A stretch of 64,000 nt of DNA from DATJPY01 sp035506135 (GCA_035506135.1 DATJPY010000014.1:39929-103928); one strand, 5' to 3'. Counted from the stretch's first letter, positions 51,602-60,851 are shown. Notes: generated by a model not told the origin, from the sequence alone. Translations and numbers: made by a program.

Positions 51602-52336
51602 TCAGGGCAGGCAGCGTTTCGGATCGCGGGGCACGTTGGCGCGCCTGATCTCGAAGTGCAGGTGCGGGGCGCTGGCGTTGCCGGACTGCCCCACCCGTGC
51701 GATCACGTCTCCCTTCTCGACGAAATCTCCCTCGCCGACGAGATTGCGATCGTTGTGCGCGTAGACCGTAGCCCAGCTCCCGACGTGCTTGATCACGATG
51801 GCGCGGCCATAGGCGCCGAGGTCGTCCCCGGCATAGACCACCTTGCCGGCCTCGGCGGCGTGCACGGGGGCCCCCAGCGCGGCGCCGATGTCGATGCCAT
51901 CGTGGCGGTGGTCGCCGCGCCCTGCGTCGAAGCCCGAGGTCGTGGTGCCGAGCACCGGCCACTCGAAGGCGAGCGACGCCTCGCGCGCCGCATCGCCACA
52001 GTCGGGCGTCTCGCGCTGCTCGAGGGTGTGCGGGCCGTGGCTCGCCGCGAGCGCGGCGCGGGCCGGCGGCGGCGCCGAGCCGACCTCGACGCGCGGCACC
52101 CAGAGGCGCTGCCCGATCGCGAGGGTGCGCGCGTCGCCGAGCTGGTTCACCCGCTTCACGGTGTCGACTGGGACGCCGAAGCGCTGCGAGACGCGCCAGA
52201 GCGTGTCACCCGGCTGCACCACGTACCAGGTGCCCGCGCCGCGGCCCGGCTTCGGTGTCGAGCTGCAGCCGCCGACCGCGAGCGCCACGAGCCCGGCCAG
52301 CGCGAGGCCGAGTGCCGCTCGGGTTATGCGGCCCAT
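51602..52336 (-). CDS. LysM/M23 peptidase-domain lipoprotein (NlpD/EnvC-like)
   Basis: A 244-residue lipoprotein: lipobox ALAVGGC (Cys near 25), a LysM domain (about 37-82, WYVVQPGDTLWRVSQRFGV) and a C-terminal M23 domain (about 130-235) with HRHDGIDIGAALGAPVHA and SAPHLHFEIR. The usual zinc ligands HxxxD and HxH are present, so it may be an active endopeptidase or an amidase activator. The pcm gene upstream overlaps it by 13 bp; nlpD-pcm adjacency is common in proteobacteria. Confidence 0.92.
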   Translation of the reverse strand: MGRITRAALGLALAGLVALAVGGCSSTPKPGRGAGTWYVVQPGDTLWRVSQRFGVPVDTVKRVNQLGDARTLAIGQRLWVPRVEVGSAPPPARAALAASHGPHTLEQRETPDCGDAAREASLAFEWPVLGTTTSGFDAGRGDHRHDGIDIGAALGAPVHAAEAGKVVYAGDDLGAYGRAIVIKHVGSWATVYAHNDRNLVGEGDFVEKGDVIARVGQSGNASAPHLHFEIRRANVPRDPKRCLP

Positions 52337-52986
52337 CCGTGACGGCCTACCAGGTCGACGAAGCGGCAGGGACCGAGCACCTCGGTGACGAACTGATCGG
52401 CCGGGCGGCGCCGCACGCGCACGAGACGCTGGTCGCCGCGCGGCCCGAAAGGTCCCACCAGCCGGCCGCCCGGGGCGAGCTGCGCGAGAAGGGGACGCGG
52501 CGCGCGCGGCGCGCCGGCCGTCACCACGATCGCGTCGAACGGGGCGTCGGCCGGCCGGCCGAGCGAGCCGTCGCCCAGGTGCACGACCACGTTGGTCGCG
52601 CCGAGCCGGTCGAGCGCGCGGCGCGCGTCGGCGGCCAGGCGCGGCAGTCGCTCGATCGAGACCACGCGCTCGGCGAGGAGGCCGAGCAGCGCGGCCTGGT
52701 ACCCCGAGCCGGTGCCGATCTCGAGCACGTGCTCGCCGCCCGTGAGCTCGAGCGCCTCGCTCATCCGCGCGACGGTGGAGGGCGCGGAGATCGTCTGGCC
52801 GTCGCCGATCGGGAGCGCGTGATCGCGGTACGCCTGGGTGTGCAGGGCCTCGGGCAGCAGCCAGTGTCGAGGCACGGCCTCGAGCGCGGCCAGGACGCGC
52901 GGATCGCGGACGGACCGCGCCAGGCGCTCGACCATGCGCCGGCGTGGTCCGCGCATCTCCGCTGGCGAGCGGATGGCGCGGATCAC
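52324..52986 (-). CDS. pcm: Protein-L-isoaspartate O-methyltransferase
   Basis: A 220-residue SAM-dependent repair enzyme. Features are DGQTISAPSTVARM (about 84-97), SAM motif I VLEIGTGSGYQAALL (about 108-122), VVHLGDGSLG and DAIVVTAGAP. The GTG at 52986 is preceded by GGGGGAGAGA. The 3' end overlaps the LysM/M23 gene. Confidence 0.94.
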   Translation of the reverse strand: MIRAIRSPAEMRGPRRRMVERLARSVRDPRVLAALEAVPRHWLLPEALHTQAYRDHALPIGDGQTISAPSTVARMSEALELTGGEHVLEIGTGSGYQAALLGLLAERVVSIERLPRLAADARRALDRLGATNVVVHLGDGSLGRPADAPFDAIVVTAGAPRAPRPLLAQLAPGGRLVGPFGPRGDQRLVRVRRRPADQFVTEVLGPCRFVDLVGRHGWAA

Positions 52987-53051
52987 CTCTCTCTCCCCCC
53001 GGCGCGGCAAGGTAGGCCGGAGTCGCCGCCATCGGCAAGACCGAGGGGTAA

Positions 53052-54254
53052 CTAGCCGGCTCCGCGCCGCTCCCGGAACTCCCCGGCCACGGCGCGACGG
53101 GTCGCGGGATCGCGCAGGAGCTCGTGGACGGTGAGCGCGAGCGCCCGGGCCCCCTCGAGCAGTCCCTGCATCCCCGCCTCGCTCGCCGCCGCGGCCGCCA
53201 GCTCGCGCGTGTGGAGCTCGAGCCCGTCCCCGATCGGGAAGTTCGGGTGGATGGTCGGCACCACGCGCGACACGTGCGTGATGTCGCTCGAGCCGATCGC
53301 CTGGTCCGGTCCCGGCCCGCTCTCCGCGAGCCCGAGCCGGTCGAGCTGTCGCCGATAGCACCCCGCCAGCGCCAGGTTCGGAAGGAGCGGCGGCGACTGC
53401 CCCTCCTCCTCGCGCACCTCGAGCCGGGTTCCGCTCGCCGACGCGGCACCGCGTGCACAGGCGAGCACCCGCTCGTGCGCCGCGTCGAGCTCGGCGTCGT
53501 CGAGCGCGCGCACCCAGACGCGCGCCGCCGCCCGCTCCGGGATCACGTTCGGCGCCTTGCCGCCATCCGACACGATGCCGTGGATGCGCACCGTGCGCGG
53601 AAGCTGCTGGCGCAGGAGCCCCACCGACACGAAGAGCGCGATCACGCCGTCGAGCGCATTCACGCCGCGCTCCGGGTAGGCCGCCGCATGCGCCGCGCGG
53701 CCGTGGTAGACCAGCTCGAGCTTGCGGTTGCCGAGGAAGAGCCGGTGGGCGCGCCGCATCCCCGAGGCGTGCGCCATGAGCGCGACGTCGGCGTCGCGGA
53801 AGACGCCAGCCTCCGCGAGCCGCCGCTTTCCGAGGCCGATCTCCTCGGCCGGGCAGCCGACCACGCGTAGCTCGAGGCCCGAAGCCGGCAGCGCCTTCGC
53901 GAGCGCGGCGGCCGCCAGCAGGCTCGCGGGGCCCGAGAGGTTGTGCCCACAGGCATGCCCGATGCCGGGAAGCGCGTCCATCTCGGCCAGGAGCGCCGGT
54001 CGCAGCGGCGGCCCCCCGCCCTCCCCGCTCGACGGATGCGTCGCCACGAAGGCGGTCTCGAGACCCGCCGCACGGGGCTCGATCCGGAAGCCGCGCGCCG
54101 AGAGCCAGGCCCGGTAGCGCTCGCTCGCCTCGCGCTCCTCGAGCGCGAGCTCCGGGTGCGCGGCCATCCAGCGCGCGAGGGCGAAGATCTCCTCGCGCTC
54201 GGCCTCGATCGCCGCCAGGATGTGCGCGCGCTCCACCTCGGCCGGCTGTGCCAT
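53052..54254 (-). CDS. M20-family metallopeptidase/amidohydrolase
   Basis: A 400-residue enzyme of the AbgA/AbgB-like amidohydrolase group. GIGHACGHNLSGPASLLAA (about 94-112) supplies zinc ligands, AEEIGLGKR follows and THVSRVVPTIHPNF (near 340) holds a late histidine. A dimerisation lid lies at about 180-290. Likely substrates are N-acyl or aminobenzoyl-amino-acid amides, by family only. It lies 65 bp upstream of pcm, same strand. Confidence 0.88.
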   Translation of the reverse strand: MAQPAEVERAHILAAIEAEREEIFALARWMAAHPELALEEREASERYRAWLSARGFRIEPRAAGLETAFVATHPSSGEGGGPPLRPALLAEMDALPGIGHACGHNLSGPASLLAAAALAKALPASGLELRVVGCPAEEIGLGKRRLAEAGVFRDADVALMAHASGMRRAHRLFLGNRKLELVYHGRAAHAAAYPERGVNALDGVIALFVSVGLLRQQLPRTVRIHGIVSDGGKAPNVIPERAAARVWVRALDDAELDAAHERVLACARGAASASGTRLEVREEEGQSPPLLPNLALAGCYRRQLDRLGLAESGPGPDQAIGSSDITHVSRVVPTIHPNFPIGDGLELHTRELAAAAASEAGMQGLLEGARALALTVHELLRDPATRRAVAGEFRERRGAG

Positions 54255-54299
54255 CCGCCTCTCATCGGCCCGACGTCCGGCGGAGCTGACCCGTGCCGC

Positions 54300-54632
54300 T
54301 CAGGAGTCCTCGAGCGATCGCTCCGGAGCATCCGGCTCCGCGGGCATCGCGACCCAGAGGATCACGTAGATCAGCAGGAAGAGGCCGCCCGAGAAGACGA
54401 AGCCGAGGACGAATGCGAGCCGGAGCAGCGTCACCGAGATCCCGAACTGCGCGGCCAGCCCGGCGCAGACGCCGGCCAGCATGCGGTCGTCGTTGGGGCG
54501 CAGCCACGGCTGCGCCAGCGCGCGCGCGGTGCGCCCCGGGTCGACCAGGCTCCCGCAGTAGCGACACTTCAGCGCGTCGACCCGGATCCACTCGGCGCAC
54601 CACGGGCAGCGCTTCGAGAGCGCGTCGTTCAT
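54300..54632 (-). CDS. Zinc-ribbon + PspC domain protein
   Basis: A 110-residue protein with an N-terminal zinc ribbon (CPWCAEWI...CRYC, cysteines near 9, 12, 24 and 27) and a PspC domain (about 48-98, RMLAGVCAGLAAQFGISVTLL then a membrane helix). It is last in a four-gene minus-strand unit with an ECF sigma factor and anti-sigma; it overlaps the anti-sigma gene by 4 bp. A related protein (55602-56048) opens the unit. Confidence 0.88.
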   Translation of the reverse strand: MNDALSKRCPWCAEWIRVDALKCRYCGSLVDPGRTARALAQPWLRPNDDRMLAGVCAGLAAQFGISVTLLRLAFVLGFVFSGGLFLLIYVILWVAMPAEPDAPERSLEDS

Positions 54633-55117
54633 GCCCGCCTCCGCTGCGCCAGCCCGACCGCGAGCGGGATGGCCGCGTACAGGGCGCCCGTCGTCAGCGC
54701 GAGCGATCCGAGGTAGACGGCGCCGAGCCAGGTGAGCAGCGCGGGCGGCAGCCAGGGCGAGAGCAGCGCCGTCGCCTCGCGCGCCACCAGCCAGGCGTCT
54801 CCGATCGCGAGCGGCAGCGCGAGCACGGCGATCGCGAGCACGGCGGCGAGCTCGCGCGCGAAGCGCGGCATGGGAGCCTGCGCCCGCAGCGCGCGCACCG
54901 CCCGCTCCCGCGCGCCGGCGATGACCGCCGCATGCGCCGGAGCGGCGGGGACCGACTCGAGGGCGCCGACCAGCGCTTGGAGGAAGCGCACGTGCTCCGC
55001 GCAGCCGTCGCACTCCGGCACGTGCCGGCGGAGCTCGTCGTCCAAGCGCTCCGGCGCGTCGAGTGCGCGACCGAGCGCCAGCTCCGACAGCCGCTCCTGG
55101 AAGGCGTCGCAGCTCAC
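54629..55117 (-). CDS. Anti-sigma factor with zinc-finger motif
   Basis: A 162-residue protein: N-terminal region with CDAFQERLSELALGRAL and the HxxxCxxC motif HVPECDGC (about 29-36), typical of zinc-binding anti-sigma domains, then two or three membrane helices (about 85-155). It directly follows the ECF sigma gene, whose stop overlaps its GTG. It should hold the sigma factor at the membrane until a signal arrives. Confidence 0.82.
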   Translation of the reverse strand: MSCDAFQERLSELALGRALDAPERLDDELRRHVPECDGCAEHVRFLQALVGALESVPAAPAHAAVIAGARERAVRALRAQAPMPRFARELAAVLAIAVLALPLAIGDAWLVAREATALLSPWLPPALLTWLGAVYLGSLALTTGALYAAIPLAVGLAQRRRA

Positions 55118-55623
55118 TCCGGCTCTCCGAAGGTCCGCTTCAGCGCGCGGATCGCGCCGTGCAGCCTGCTCTTCACGGTGCCGCGCGGGATGCCGAGCGC
55201 CGCCGCCATCTCCGCCTCGTCGAGGTCGCCGTAGTAGCGGAGCAGCACCACCTCGCGCAGTCGATCCGGGAGCCCCGCGAGCCGGTCGCGCAGGTCGATG
55301 TGCTCGAGCGGGCCGGAGCCGGCCGCCGCCGGCTCCGCGAGCGGCGGGCGCGCTCGCACCTGGCGGCGACGGTGCAGGTCGCGCGCCAGGTTCGAGGCGA
55401 TGCCGTACAGCCAGGGCCGCACGCGCCGGCCCGGGTCGAAGCGCCGGGCGCCGCGCGCGACGCGGACCCAGGTGTCCTGCAGCAGGTCGTCGGCGTCGTC
55501 GCGGTCGCCGGTCATCCGACACAGATGGGCGTGGATGCGCGCGGCATAGCGTTCGATCAGCGACGCGAGGGCCTGCTCGTCGCCGCGCGCCACCGCCTCC
55601 ATCAGTTCCTCGTCGGACTCCAT
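55114..55623 (-). CDS. ECF-family RNA polymerase sigma factor
   Basis: A 169-residue sigma factor: region 2 (about 15-80; DDADDLLQDTWVRVARGA, RPWLYGIASNLARDLHRRR) and region 4 (about 108-160; LPDRLREVVLLRYYGDLDEA, IPRGTVKSRLHGAIRAL). It starts inside the end of the upstream PspC-type gene (22-bp overlap) and is coupled to its anti-sigma. The target promoters are unknown; control of its own envelope-protein operon is likely. Confidence 0.93.
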   Translation of the reverse strand: MESDEELMEAVARGDEQALASLIERYAARIHAHLCRMTGDRDDADDLLQDTWVRVARGARRFDPGRRVRPWLYGIASNLARDLHRRRQVRARPPLAEPAAAGSGPLEHIDLRDRLAGLPDRLREVVLLRYYGDLDEAEMAAALGIPRGTVKSRLHGAIRALKRTFGEPE

Positions 55624-56048
55624 CCGCCCGAGGATCCCTCACCGCCGCCACCCGGGTCGCGGCGCGGCGGGGGCGCCTGCCGGTCGCCGGAGCCTCCGTT
55701 CGCCCGCGCGCTCGGCCCGAGGAGCGTCTGCAGCGCGTCGATCACGCGGTCGAGGCCCGAGCGGCCACCCGGCCGGTCCGGGAACATGAACCAGAGGATC
55801 GCGTACAGCACGATCCCGACCCCATGGACCAGCGCGAGCAGCAGGAAGGCGGCGCGGACCGCGGTCACCGAGACGCGGAGGTTGTGTGCGATGGCGGCGC
55901 AGACGCCGGCGAGCTTGCGCCCCTCGAATCCGCGGTGCCAGTCGCCCGGATCGCGCAGGCCGCCGACGACCCGGCTGCCGCAGTAGCGGCACTTGATCGC
56001 CTCGGCCTGGATCTCTTCGGCGCACCAGGGACAGGTCTTGGTCGGCAT
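55602..56048 (-). CDS. Zinc-ribbon + PspC domain protein (second copy)
   Basis: A 148-residue protein with the same plan as that at 54300: zinc ribbon CPWCAEEI...CRYC (about 6-24), PspC domain (RKLAGVCAAIAHNLRVSVTAV and a following helix, about 43-90), then a Gly/Pro/Arg-rich cytoplasmic tail (about 108-148) lacking in the paralogue. First gene of the sigma-factor unit. Confidence 0.87.
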   Translation of the reverse strand: MPTKTCPWCAEEIQAEAIKCRYCGSRVVGGLRDPGDWHRGFEGRKLAGVCAAIAHNLRVSVTAVRAAFLLLALVHGVGIVLYAILWFMFPDRPGGRSGLDRVIDALQTLLGPSARANGGSGDRQAPPPRRDPGGGGEGSSGGWSPTRN

Positions 56049-56121
56049 GGCTCCTCTCGGGGCGCGCTGGCGGCGGGTTGCCGCCTCTCTCCTTGCAATA
56101 CGCGCCAGGGGAGCGGAGGGT

Positions 56122-56811
56122 TCACGGCCTCCCCGCGGGCTCCGGCGGGAAGCGCCGCCGGAGGCCCTCGACCACGAGCGCCGCGGCTGCGTCGATCGAC
56201 AGCGCCTCGGTGTTGAGGACGAGGTCGTACCCGGTGGGATCCGAGTGGGCGACGTCGAAGTGGGTGCGCAGGAACCGGGCGCGGGCGGCGTCCCGCTCGG
56301 CCAGCCGCGCGGCCGCGGCCTCGCGGGAGAGGCCCTCCGCCGTTGCCAGCCGGTCGGCGCGCACCGGCGCCGGGGCGACCACGAGCACCCGTAGCGTGCG
56401 CGAGGGCGGCAGGATCGCGACCGCCCCGCGGCCGAGCAGCACCGCCATCCCCCGCTCGCCGAGCGTCGCGATCGCGCGGACGGCCCGGCGCAGCGGCTCC
56501 TCCTGGATCCGCCCTGCCGCGTAGACCCGGTGGAGGCGCGCGTCGATCGCTGCCCGCATCGGCGCGTCGAGGTCCGCCTCGAGGCGCTCGCACAGCCCCG
56601 GATCGCCGGCGATGCGGTCGATGACCTCGATCCCGAAGAAGCCGTAGTCGAGCCACTCGGCGACGCGGCGGGCGACCTCGTCTCCCCCCGAGGCGGGAAG
56701 CCTCGAGAAGGCGACGGCCGGGCCGCGCGGCTGCGGCATGCCCTCGCGACGGTCGATGGCCCACCGGCGCGCCTGCCGCTCGATGAGCTGCGCGAGCTGC
56801 TCCGCAGACAT
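56122..56811 (-). CDS. Cytidylate-kinase-like protein
   Basis: A 229-residue protein of the cytidylate-kinase-like family. RGPAVAFSRLPASGGDEVARRVAEWLDYGFF resembles the P-loop region of that family but in place of GxxGxGK has PASGGDE; GERGMAVLLGRGAVAIL (about 118-134) and RVLVVAPAPVRADRLA follow. The ATG at 56811 is preceded by GGAGG. Not a bona fide Cmk; function unknown. Confidence 0.8.
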   Translation of the reverse strand: MSAEQLAQLIERQARRWAIDRREGMPQPRGPAVAFSRLPASGGDEVARRVAEWLDYGFFGIEVIDRIAGDPGLCERLEADLDAPMRAAIDARLHRVYAAGRIQEEPLRRAVRAIATLGERGMAVLLGRGAVAILPPSRTLRVLVVAPAPVRADRLATAEGLSREAAAARLAERDAARARFLRTHFDVAHSDPTGYDLVLNTEALSIDAAAALVVEGLRRRFPPEPAGRP

Positions 56812-56985
56812 TCCCCCCTCCGGCGCAGCCGATGCTACACCGTTGCGATGCGCAGGTCCGCTGCGCCGCCTGTCTCCCGTCGAGGACCGACCTGACACCG
56901 CCGTGACGACCCGCCCGCGCGGGAGCTTCCCTTCGACCCCTCCGCGGGGGTATCCTGACGACGAGCCGCAACCCCGGGTGCCCCC

Positions 56986-57537
56986 ATGATCCACCCCAGC
57001 GACGACGACTTCGACGACGAGGAGTCCTACTTCGATCGGGACCGGCCCGGCCGGAACTTCGATGCGAGCCTGCTGCGAGAGTCGGTTCGGGTGCTGCCGA
57101 GCCGCCACCCGCTCCTGTTCTCGCCGACCCACACCGTGCACCAGGCCACGCGCGCGATGCAGAAGGAGCACCGCGGCTGCGTGCTGGTCACGGAGGACGG
57201 CACCGCGGAGACACGCGTGGTCGGCATCTTCACCGAGCGCGACGTGCTCGAGCGCATCGTCGACCGCGGCCGCAACCCGGCCACGCTGCCGCTCGTCGAG
57301 GTGATGACCCGCGACCCCGAGTGCCTGCCCCTCGACGCGAGCCTCGCCTGGGTGCTGAACAAGATGAGCGTCGGCGGGTTCCGCCACGTTCCGGTGGCGG
57401 ACAAACAGGGTCGGCCGGCCTTCGTGGTCTCGGTTCGCGACGTCGTGGAGCTCCTGGTCGAGCGCTTCCCGCGCGAGGTCCTGACGCTGCCGCCGGTCTA
57501 CGGCGCCGACGTGGCGCGCACGCGCGAAGGCGCCTAG
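56986..57537 (+). CDS. CBS-domain protein
   Basis: A 183-residue protein with an acidic N-terminus (DDDFDDEESYFDRDR) and two CBS domains (about 36-100 and 105-170): STHTVHQATRAMQKEHRGCVLV-like first, VFTERDVLERIVDRG, then DASLAWVLNKMSVGGFRHVPV. A ligand-sensing adenosyl-nucleotide role is known for the family. Its stop overlaps that of the convergent NUDIX gene. Confidence 0.88.
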   Translation: MIHPSDDDFDDEESYFDRDRPGRNFDASLLRESVRVLPSRHPLLFSPTHTVHQATRAMQKEHRGCVLVTEDGTAETRVVGIFTERDVLERIVDRGRNPATLPLVEVMTRDPECLPLDASLAWVLNKMSVGGFRHVPVADKQGRPAFVVSVRDVVELLVERFPREVLTLPPVYGADVARTREGA

Positions 57538-57995
57538 CTGCGGGCGAGGCGCGACTCTAGGTAGCTCCGCACGGGCGGCGCCAGGCGCGCGCCCAGCGCC
57601 TCTTCCGGCGTCACGAAGTCCGCCCAGACGACCTCGCGCCCGTCGGCCCGGAACGCCGGGCGCTCGGCGAGGTCGAGCTCGAAGAACGAGCAGCGGTCGC
57701 GCTTGTACTCGAAGCGGCTCGGGATCTCGACCGCGAAGCGGAAGGCCGCGCGCGGGGCCGTGATCCCGACTTCCTCGCGCAGCTCGCGCACCGCCGTGTC
57801 GACTGCGGCCTCGCCGCGCTTCGGTCCCCCGGCCGGCAGCGCCAGCCAGTCCCGGTAGGAGTTGCGGATCGCGAGGACTCGGCCGGCGTGCCACACCGCC
57901 ACGAAGACCCCGTGGCGCCGCGGCCGGAACACGAACCATCCGACGAGCAGCACGCGGTACGCAAGCCAGAGCGCCGCGCGATGCAGGCGCGCCAT
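57534..57995 (-). CDS. NUDIX hydrolase
   Basis: A 153-residue protein with a complete Nudix box GPKRGEAAVDTAVRELREEVG (shown in part: VRELREEVGI, about 66-75) and an N-terminal membrane-like stretch (about 8-25). It hydrolyses nucleoside-diphosphate-linked substrates; the substrate is not evident. ATG at 57995. Confidence 0.9.
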   Translation of the reverse strand: MARLHRAALWLAYRVLLVGWFVFRPRRHGVFVAVWHAGRVLAIRNSYRDWLALPAGGPKRGEAAVDTAVRELREEVGITAPRAAFRFAVEIPSRFEYKRDRCSFFELDLAERPAFRADGREVVWADFVTPEEALGARLAPPVRSYLESRLARS

Positions 57996-58012
57996 GTGCC
58001 GAGCCTAGCCGA

Positions 58013-58663
58013 ATGGCCGTCACGGCCCCGCGCTGGCAAGCTCGTAAGGTGGGCGGACGATGCGGAGGAGGTTGCGGCGACCGCGTCCGCGACGCGCGTC
58101 CCGCAGAGCGCGCGGCGCTGGCCACCCTGCTGGCCCGCGCCTTCGCGCGCGACCCCGTCTACCGCTGGATCGTGCCGGACGACGCGCACTGGCAGCGCGT
58201 CGCGCCCGGCTTCTTCCGCGAGATCCTGGCGCTCTACACCGATACCGGTCTCGTGCTCACCACCGAGCGTGGCGTCGCGCTCTGGAATCCGCCCGAGCCG
58301 CGCGCACGCCCGTTCGGCGCCGGCCTCGCGTTCGCGCTGCGCGTGTGCGCGCGACTCGGACGCGCGACCCCGCGGCTCGCGCGCGCGGCCGGCGCGCTCG
58401 CGTCGCTCCATCCGCGCGAGCCGCACTGGTATCTCGGCGTGATCGGCGTCGAGCCCGACCACCAGCGACGGGGGATCGGCACGCGCCTCATGGCGGGGCC
58501 GCTCGCGCGCTGCGACGCCGAAGGGCTCCCCGCCTGCCTCGAGACGGCCGCCCCGGGCAACCTCGCCTTCTACCGCGCGCGCGGCTTCGAGGTGACCGGA
58601 GAGGTATCGGTGGCGGGGGGACCCGCGGTCTGGGCGCTTCGGCGAGCGCCGAGAGAGTCATAA
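58013..58663 (+). CDS. GNAT-family acetyltransferase
   Basis: A 216-residue N-acetyltransferase with acetyl-CoA motif A VIGVEPDHQRRGIGTRLM (about 140-157) and the LAFYRARGFEVTGE end. The first about 40 residues are less conserved, so the start may be somewhat downstream of the ATG at 58013. It is divergent from the NUDIX gene by 17 bp. Confidence 0.85.
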   Translation: MAVTAPRWQARKVGGRCGGGCGDRVRDARPAERAALATLLARAFARDPVYRWIVPDDAHWQRVAPGFFREILALYTDTGLVLTTERGVALWNPPEPRARPFGAGLAFALRVCARLGRATPRLARAAGALASLHPREPHWYLGVIGVEPDHQRRGIGTRLMAGPLARCDAEGLPACLETAAPGNLAFYRARGFEVTGEVSVAGGPAVWALRRAPRES

Positions 58664-58780
58664 AGCTCATACGATTCAGACGACTTGCGGGCGGACCCTC
58701 GCGCGATGGCGCAACCGTCGCCGTGGGCCGACCGCGGCTCGCGTTGCCCGCGCGGGGCCGGGTTGTTATCGACTGCACCC

Positions 58781-60811
58781 ATGAGCGGAGCCGCCGGCCG
58801 CCCTCCATCGTCGAGATCTGGGCCGACCTCGGGAGAGGATTTGTCGACGTCGGAGGAGGTGTCCCCGTGGCAGCGCATCCGGCGCATCGTCGTCGGCCGT
58901 CCGCGCGATCTCTCCGACCAGTCGATCCTCCACCGCATCGCGCTGATCCCGTTCCTCGCCTGGGTGGGGCTCGGCGCCGACGGGCTCTCCTCCTCGGCGT
59001 ACGGCCCCGAGGAGGCCTTCCGCACGCTCGGCCAGCACACCGCGCTGGCCGTGCTGCTGGCCGGGGCGGTGGCCTTCACGGTGTTCCTGATCTCCGCCGC
59101 CTACAGCCGCATCATCGAGGAGTTTCCGCACGGCGGCGGCGGCTACGTGGTGGCCACCAAGCTGCTCGGCGCGCCGCTCGGCGTGATCTCGGGCTCGGCG
59201 CTCGTGGTCGACTACATGCTCACCATCACGGTGTCGATCGCCGCGGCCGGCGACGCCCTCTTCAGCCTGGTCCCGCTCGGCGCGCAGGTGGTGAAGCTTC
59301 CTGTCGAGCTCCTGCTGATCGCCCTGCTGACGGCTCTCAACCTGCGCGGCGCCCGCGAGTCCGCCGTGGCGTTGGCGCCCATCTTCGTGCTCTTCCTGAT
59401 CACGCACGTGGTGCTGATCCTCGGCACGCTCGGGCTCCACGCGCCGGAGTTGCCGGTCGTCGCTGCATCGGTGCACGACGGGCTGCGCGGCGCGCGCCAC
59501 GAGCTCGGTCTGCCCGGCCTGCTCCTGCTCCTGGTCTACGCCTACTCGCTCGGCGGCGGGACCTACACCGGGATCGAGGCGGTCTCGAACGGCGTGCCCC
59601 TGATGCGCGCCCCCCGCGTCCAGACCGCGCGCCGCACCATGGTGTACATGGCGACGTCGCTGGCCTTCACCGCGGCCGGCCTGGTGCTCTGCTACCTCCT
59701 GCTCGGCCTGCAGCCGGTCGAGGGCCGCACCATGAACGCGTCGCTCGCCAGCGAGTTCGGCGGTACGGGGCCGATCGGCTGGACGTTCGTCCTGCTCACG
59801 CTGCTCTCGGAAGGGGCGCTGCTGGTGGTGGCCGGTCAGGCGGGCTTCATCGACGGCCCGCGCGTGCTCGCCAACATGGCGATCGACTCCTGGGTGCCCC
59901 ACCGCTTCTCGGCGCTCTCCGAGCGCCTCACCGCCCAGAACGGCGTCCTGGTGATGGCGGTGGTCTCGATCGCGGCGCTGCTCTACACGCACGGCGACGT
60001 CCGCTCGCTCGTCGTGATGTACAGCATCAACGTCTTCGTCACCTTCTCGCTGTCGATGCTCGGGATGCTGATCCTGTGGTGGCGCTCGCGGCGCACCCGC
60101 CCGCAGTGGAAGCGGCGGTTCTCGCTCTTCGCGCTCTCGTTCGCGCTGTGCATCACGATCCTCGCCATCACCGTGTTCGAGAAGTTCAGCGAGGGCGGCT
60201 GGATCACGCTCGCGGGAACGGGCGGCCTGATCGCGCTGTGCTTCGCGATCCGGGCCCACTATCGGGCCGTCGGCCGGCGCCTCGCGGCGCTGGACCAGAC
60301 GCTCGTCGACCTGCCGGGTGAGCCCGGCGCTGTGGTCCCGCCGCTCGACCCCGAGGCGCCCACCGCCGCGGTGCTGGTCGGCGGCTTCGGCGGGCTCGGC
60401 ATCCATACCGTGCTCGGCATCTTCAGGACCTTCCCGAGCTACTACAAGAACCTCGTATTCCTGTCGGTGGGCGTGATCGACTCGGGCGAGATGAAGGGCG
60501 AGGACGCCATTCCGGCGCTGCGCGCGCGCACCGAGGAGAACCTGCAGCGCTACGTCGAGTTCGCCAACCGGCTCGGCATCCCCGCGACCTACGAGGCGGC
60601 GCTCGGGACCGACGTGGTCGAAGAGGTCGAGAAGCTCGCCATCGAGGTGACCGCGAAGTTCCGCCGCGCCACCTTCTTCTCCGGCAAGCTCATCTTCCGC
60701 CGCGAGGCGTGGTACCAGCGCCTGCTGCACAACGAGACGGCCTTCGCGATCCAGAAGCGCCTGCAGTGGCGCGGCCAGCCGATGGTGATCCTTCCCGTCC
60801 GCGTGACCTGA
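58781..60811 (+). CDS. APC-superfamily permease (KimA-like)
   Basis: A 676-residue transporter of 12 helices with the APC signature LGADGLSSSAYGPEEAF (about 61-77) near helix 1, followed by a C-terminal cytosolic domain (about 530-676; AVLVGGFGGLGIHTVL, EEVEKLAIEVTAKFRRA). This two-part plan resembles KimA-type potassium importers and related amino-acid transporters. The start is set at ATG 58781; ATG 58706 is in frame but neither has a clear ribosome binding site. An AT-rich stretch at about 58655-58690 may hold the promoter. Confidence 0.85.
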   Translation: MSGAAGRPPSSRSGPTSGEDLSTSEEVSPWQRIRRIVVGRPRDLSDQSILHRIALIPFLAWVGLGADGLSSSAYGPEEAFRTLGQHTALAVLLAGAVAFTVFLISAAYSRIIEEFPHGGGGYVVATKLLGAPLGVISGSALVVDYMLTITVSIAAAGDALFSLVPLGAQVVKLPVELLLIALLTALNLRGARESAVALAPIFVLFLITHVVLILGTLGLHAPELPVVAASVHDGLRGARHELGLPGLLLLLVYAYSLGGGTYTGIEAVSNGVPLMRAPRVQTARRTMVYMATSLAFTAAGLVLCYLLLGLQPVEGRTMNASLASEFGGTGPIGWTFVLLTLLSEGALLVVAGQAGFIDGPRVLANMAIDSWVPHRFSALSERLTAQNGVLVMAVVSIAALLYTHGDVRSLVVMYSINVFVTFSLSMLGMLILWWRSRRTRPQWKRRFSLFALSFALCITILAITVFEKFSEGGWITLAGTGGLIALCFAIRAHYRAVGRRLAALDQTLVDLPGEPGAVVPPLDPEAPTAAVLVGGFGGLGIHTVLGIFRTFPSYYKNLVFLSVGVIDSGEMKGEDAIPALRARTEENLQRYVEFANRLGIPATYEAALGTDVVEEVEKLAIEVTAKFRRATFFSGKLIFRREAWYQRLLHNETAFAIQKRLQWRGQPMVILPVRVT

Positions 60812-60823
60812 CCCGAATGGAGA

Positions 60824-60851
60824 GAGGGCCGTGCGCGAACGCACGGCCCTC
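60824..60851. terminator. Bidirectional terminator hairpin
   Basis: A perfect 12-bp stem GAGGGCCGTGCG / CGCACGGCCCTC around a CGAA tetraloop lies in the 70-bp gap between the convergent APC permease and the small periplasmic gene. No long T run follows on either strand, but in a GC-rich genome the position and stability fit a shared terminator. Confidence 0.8.
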
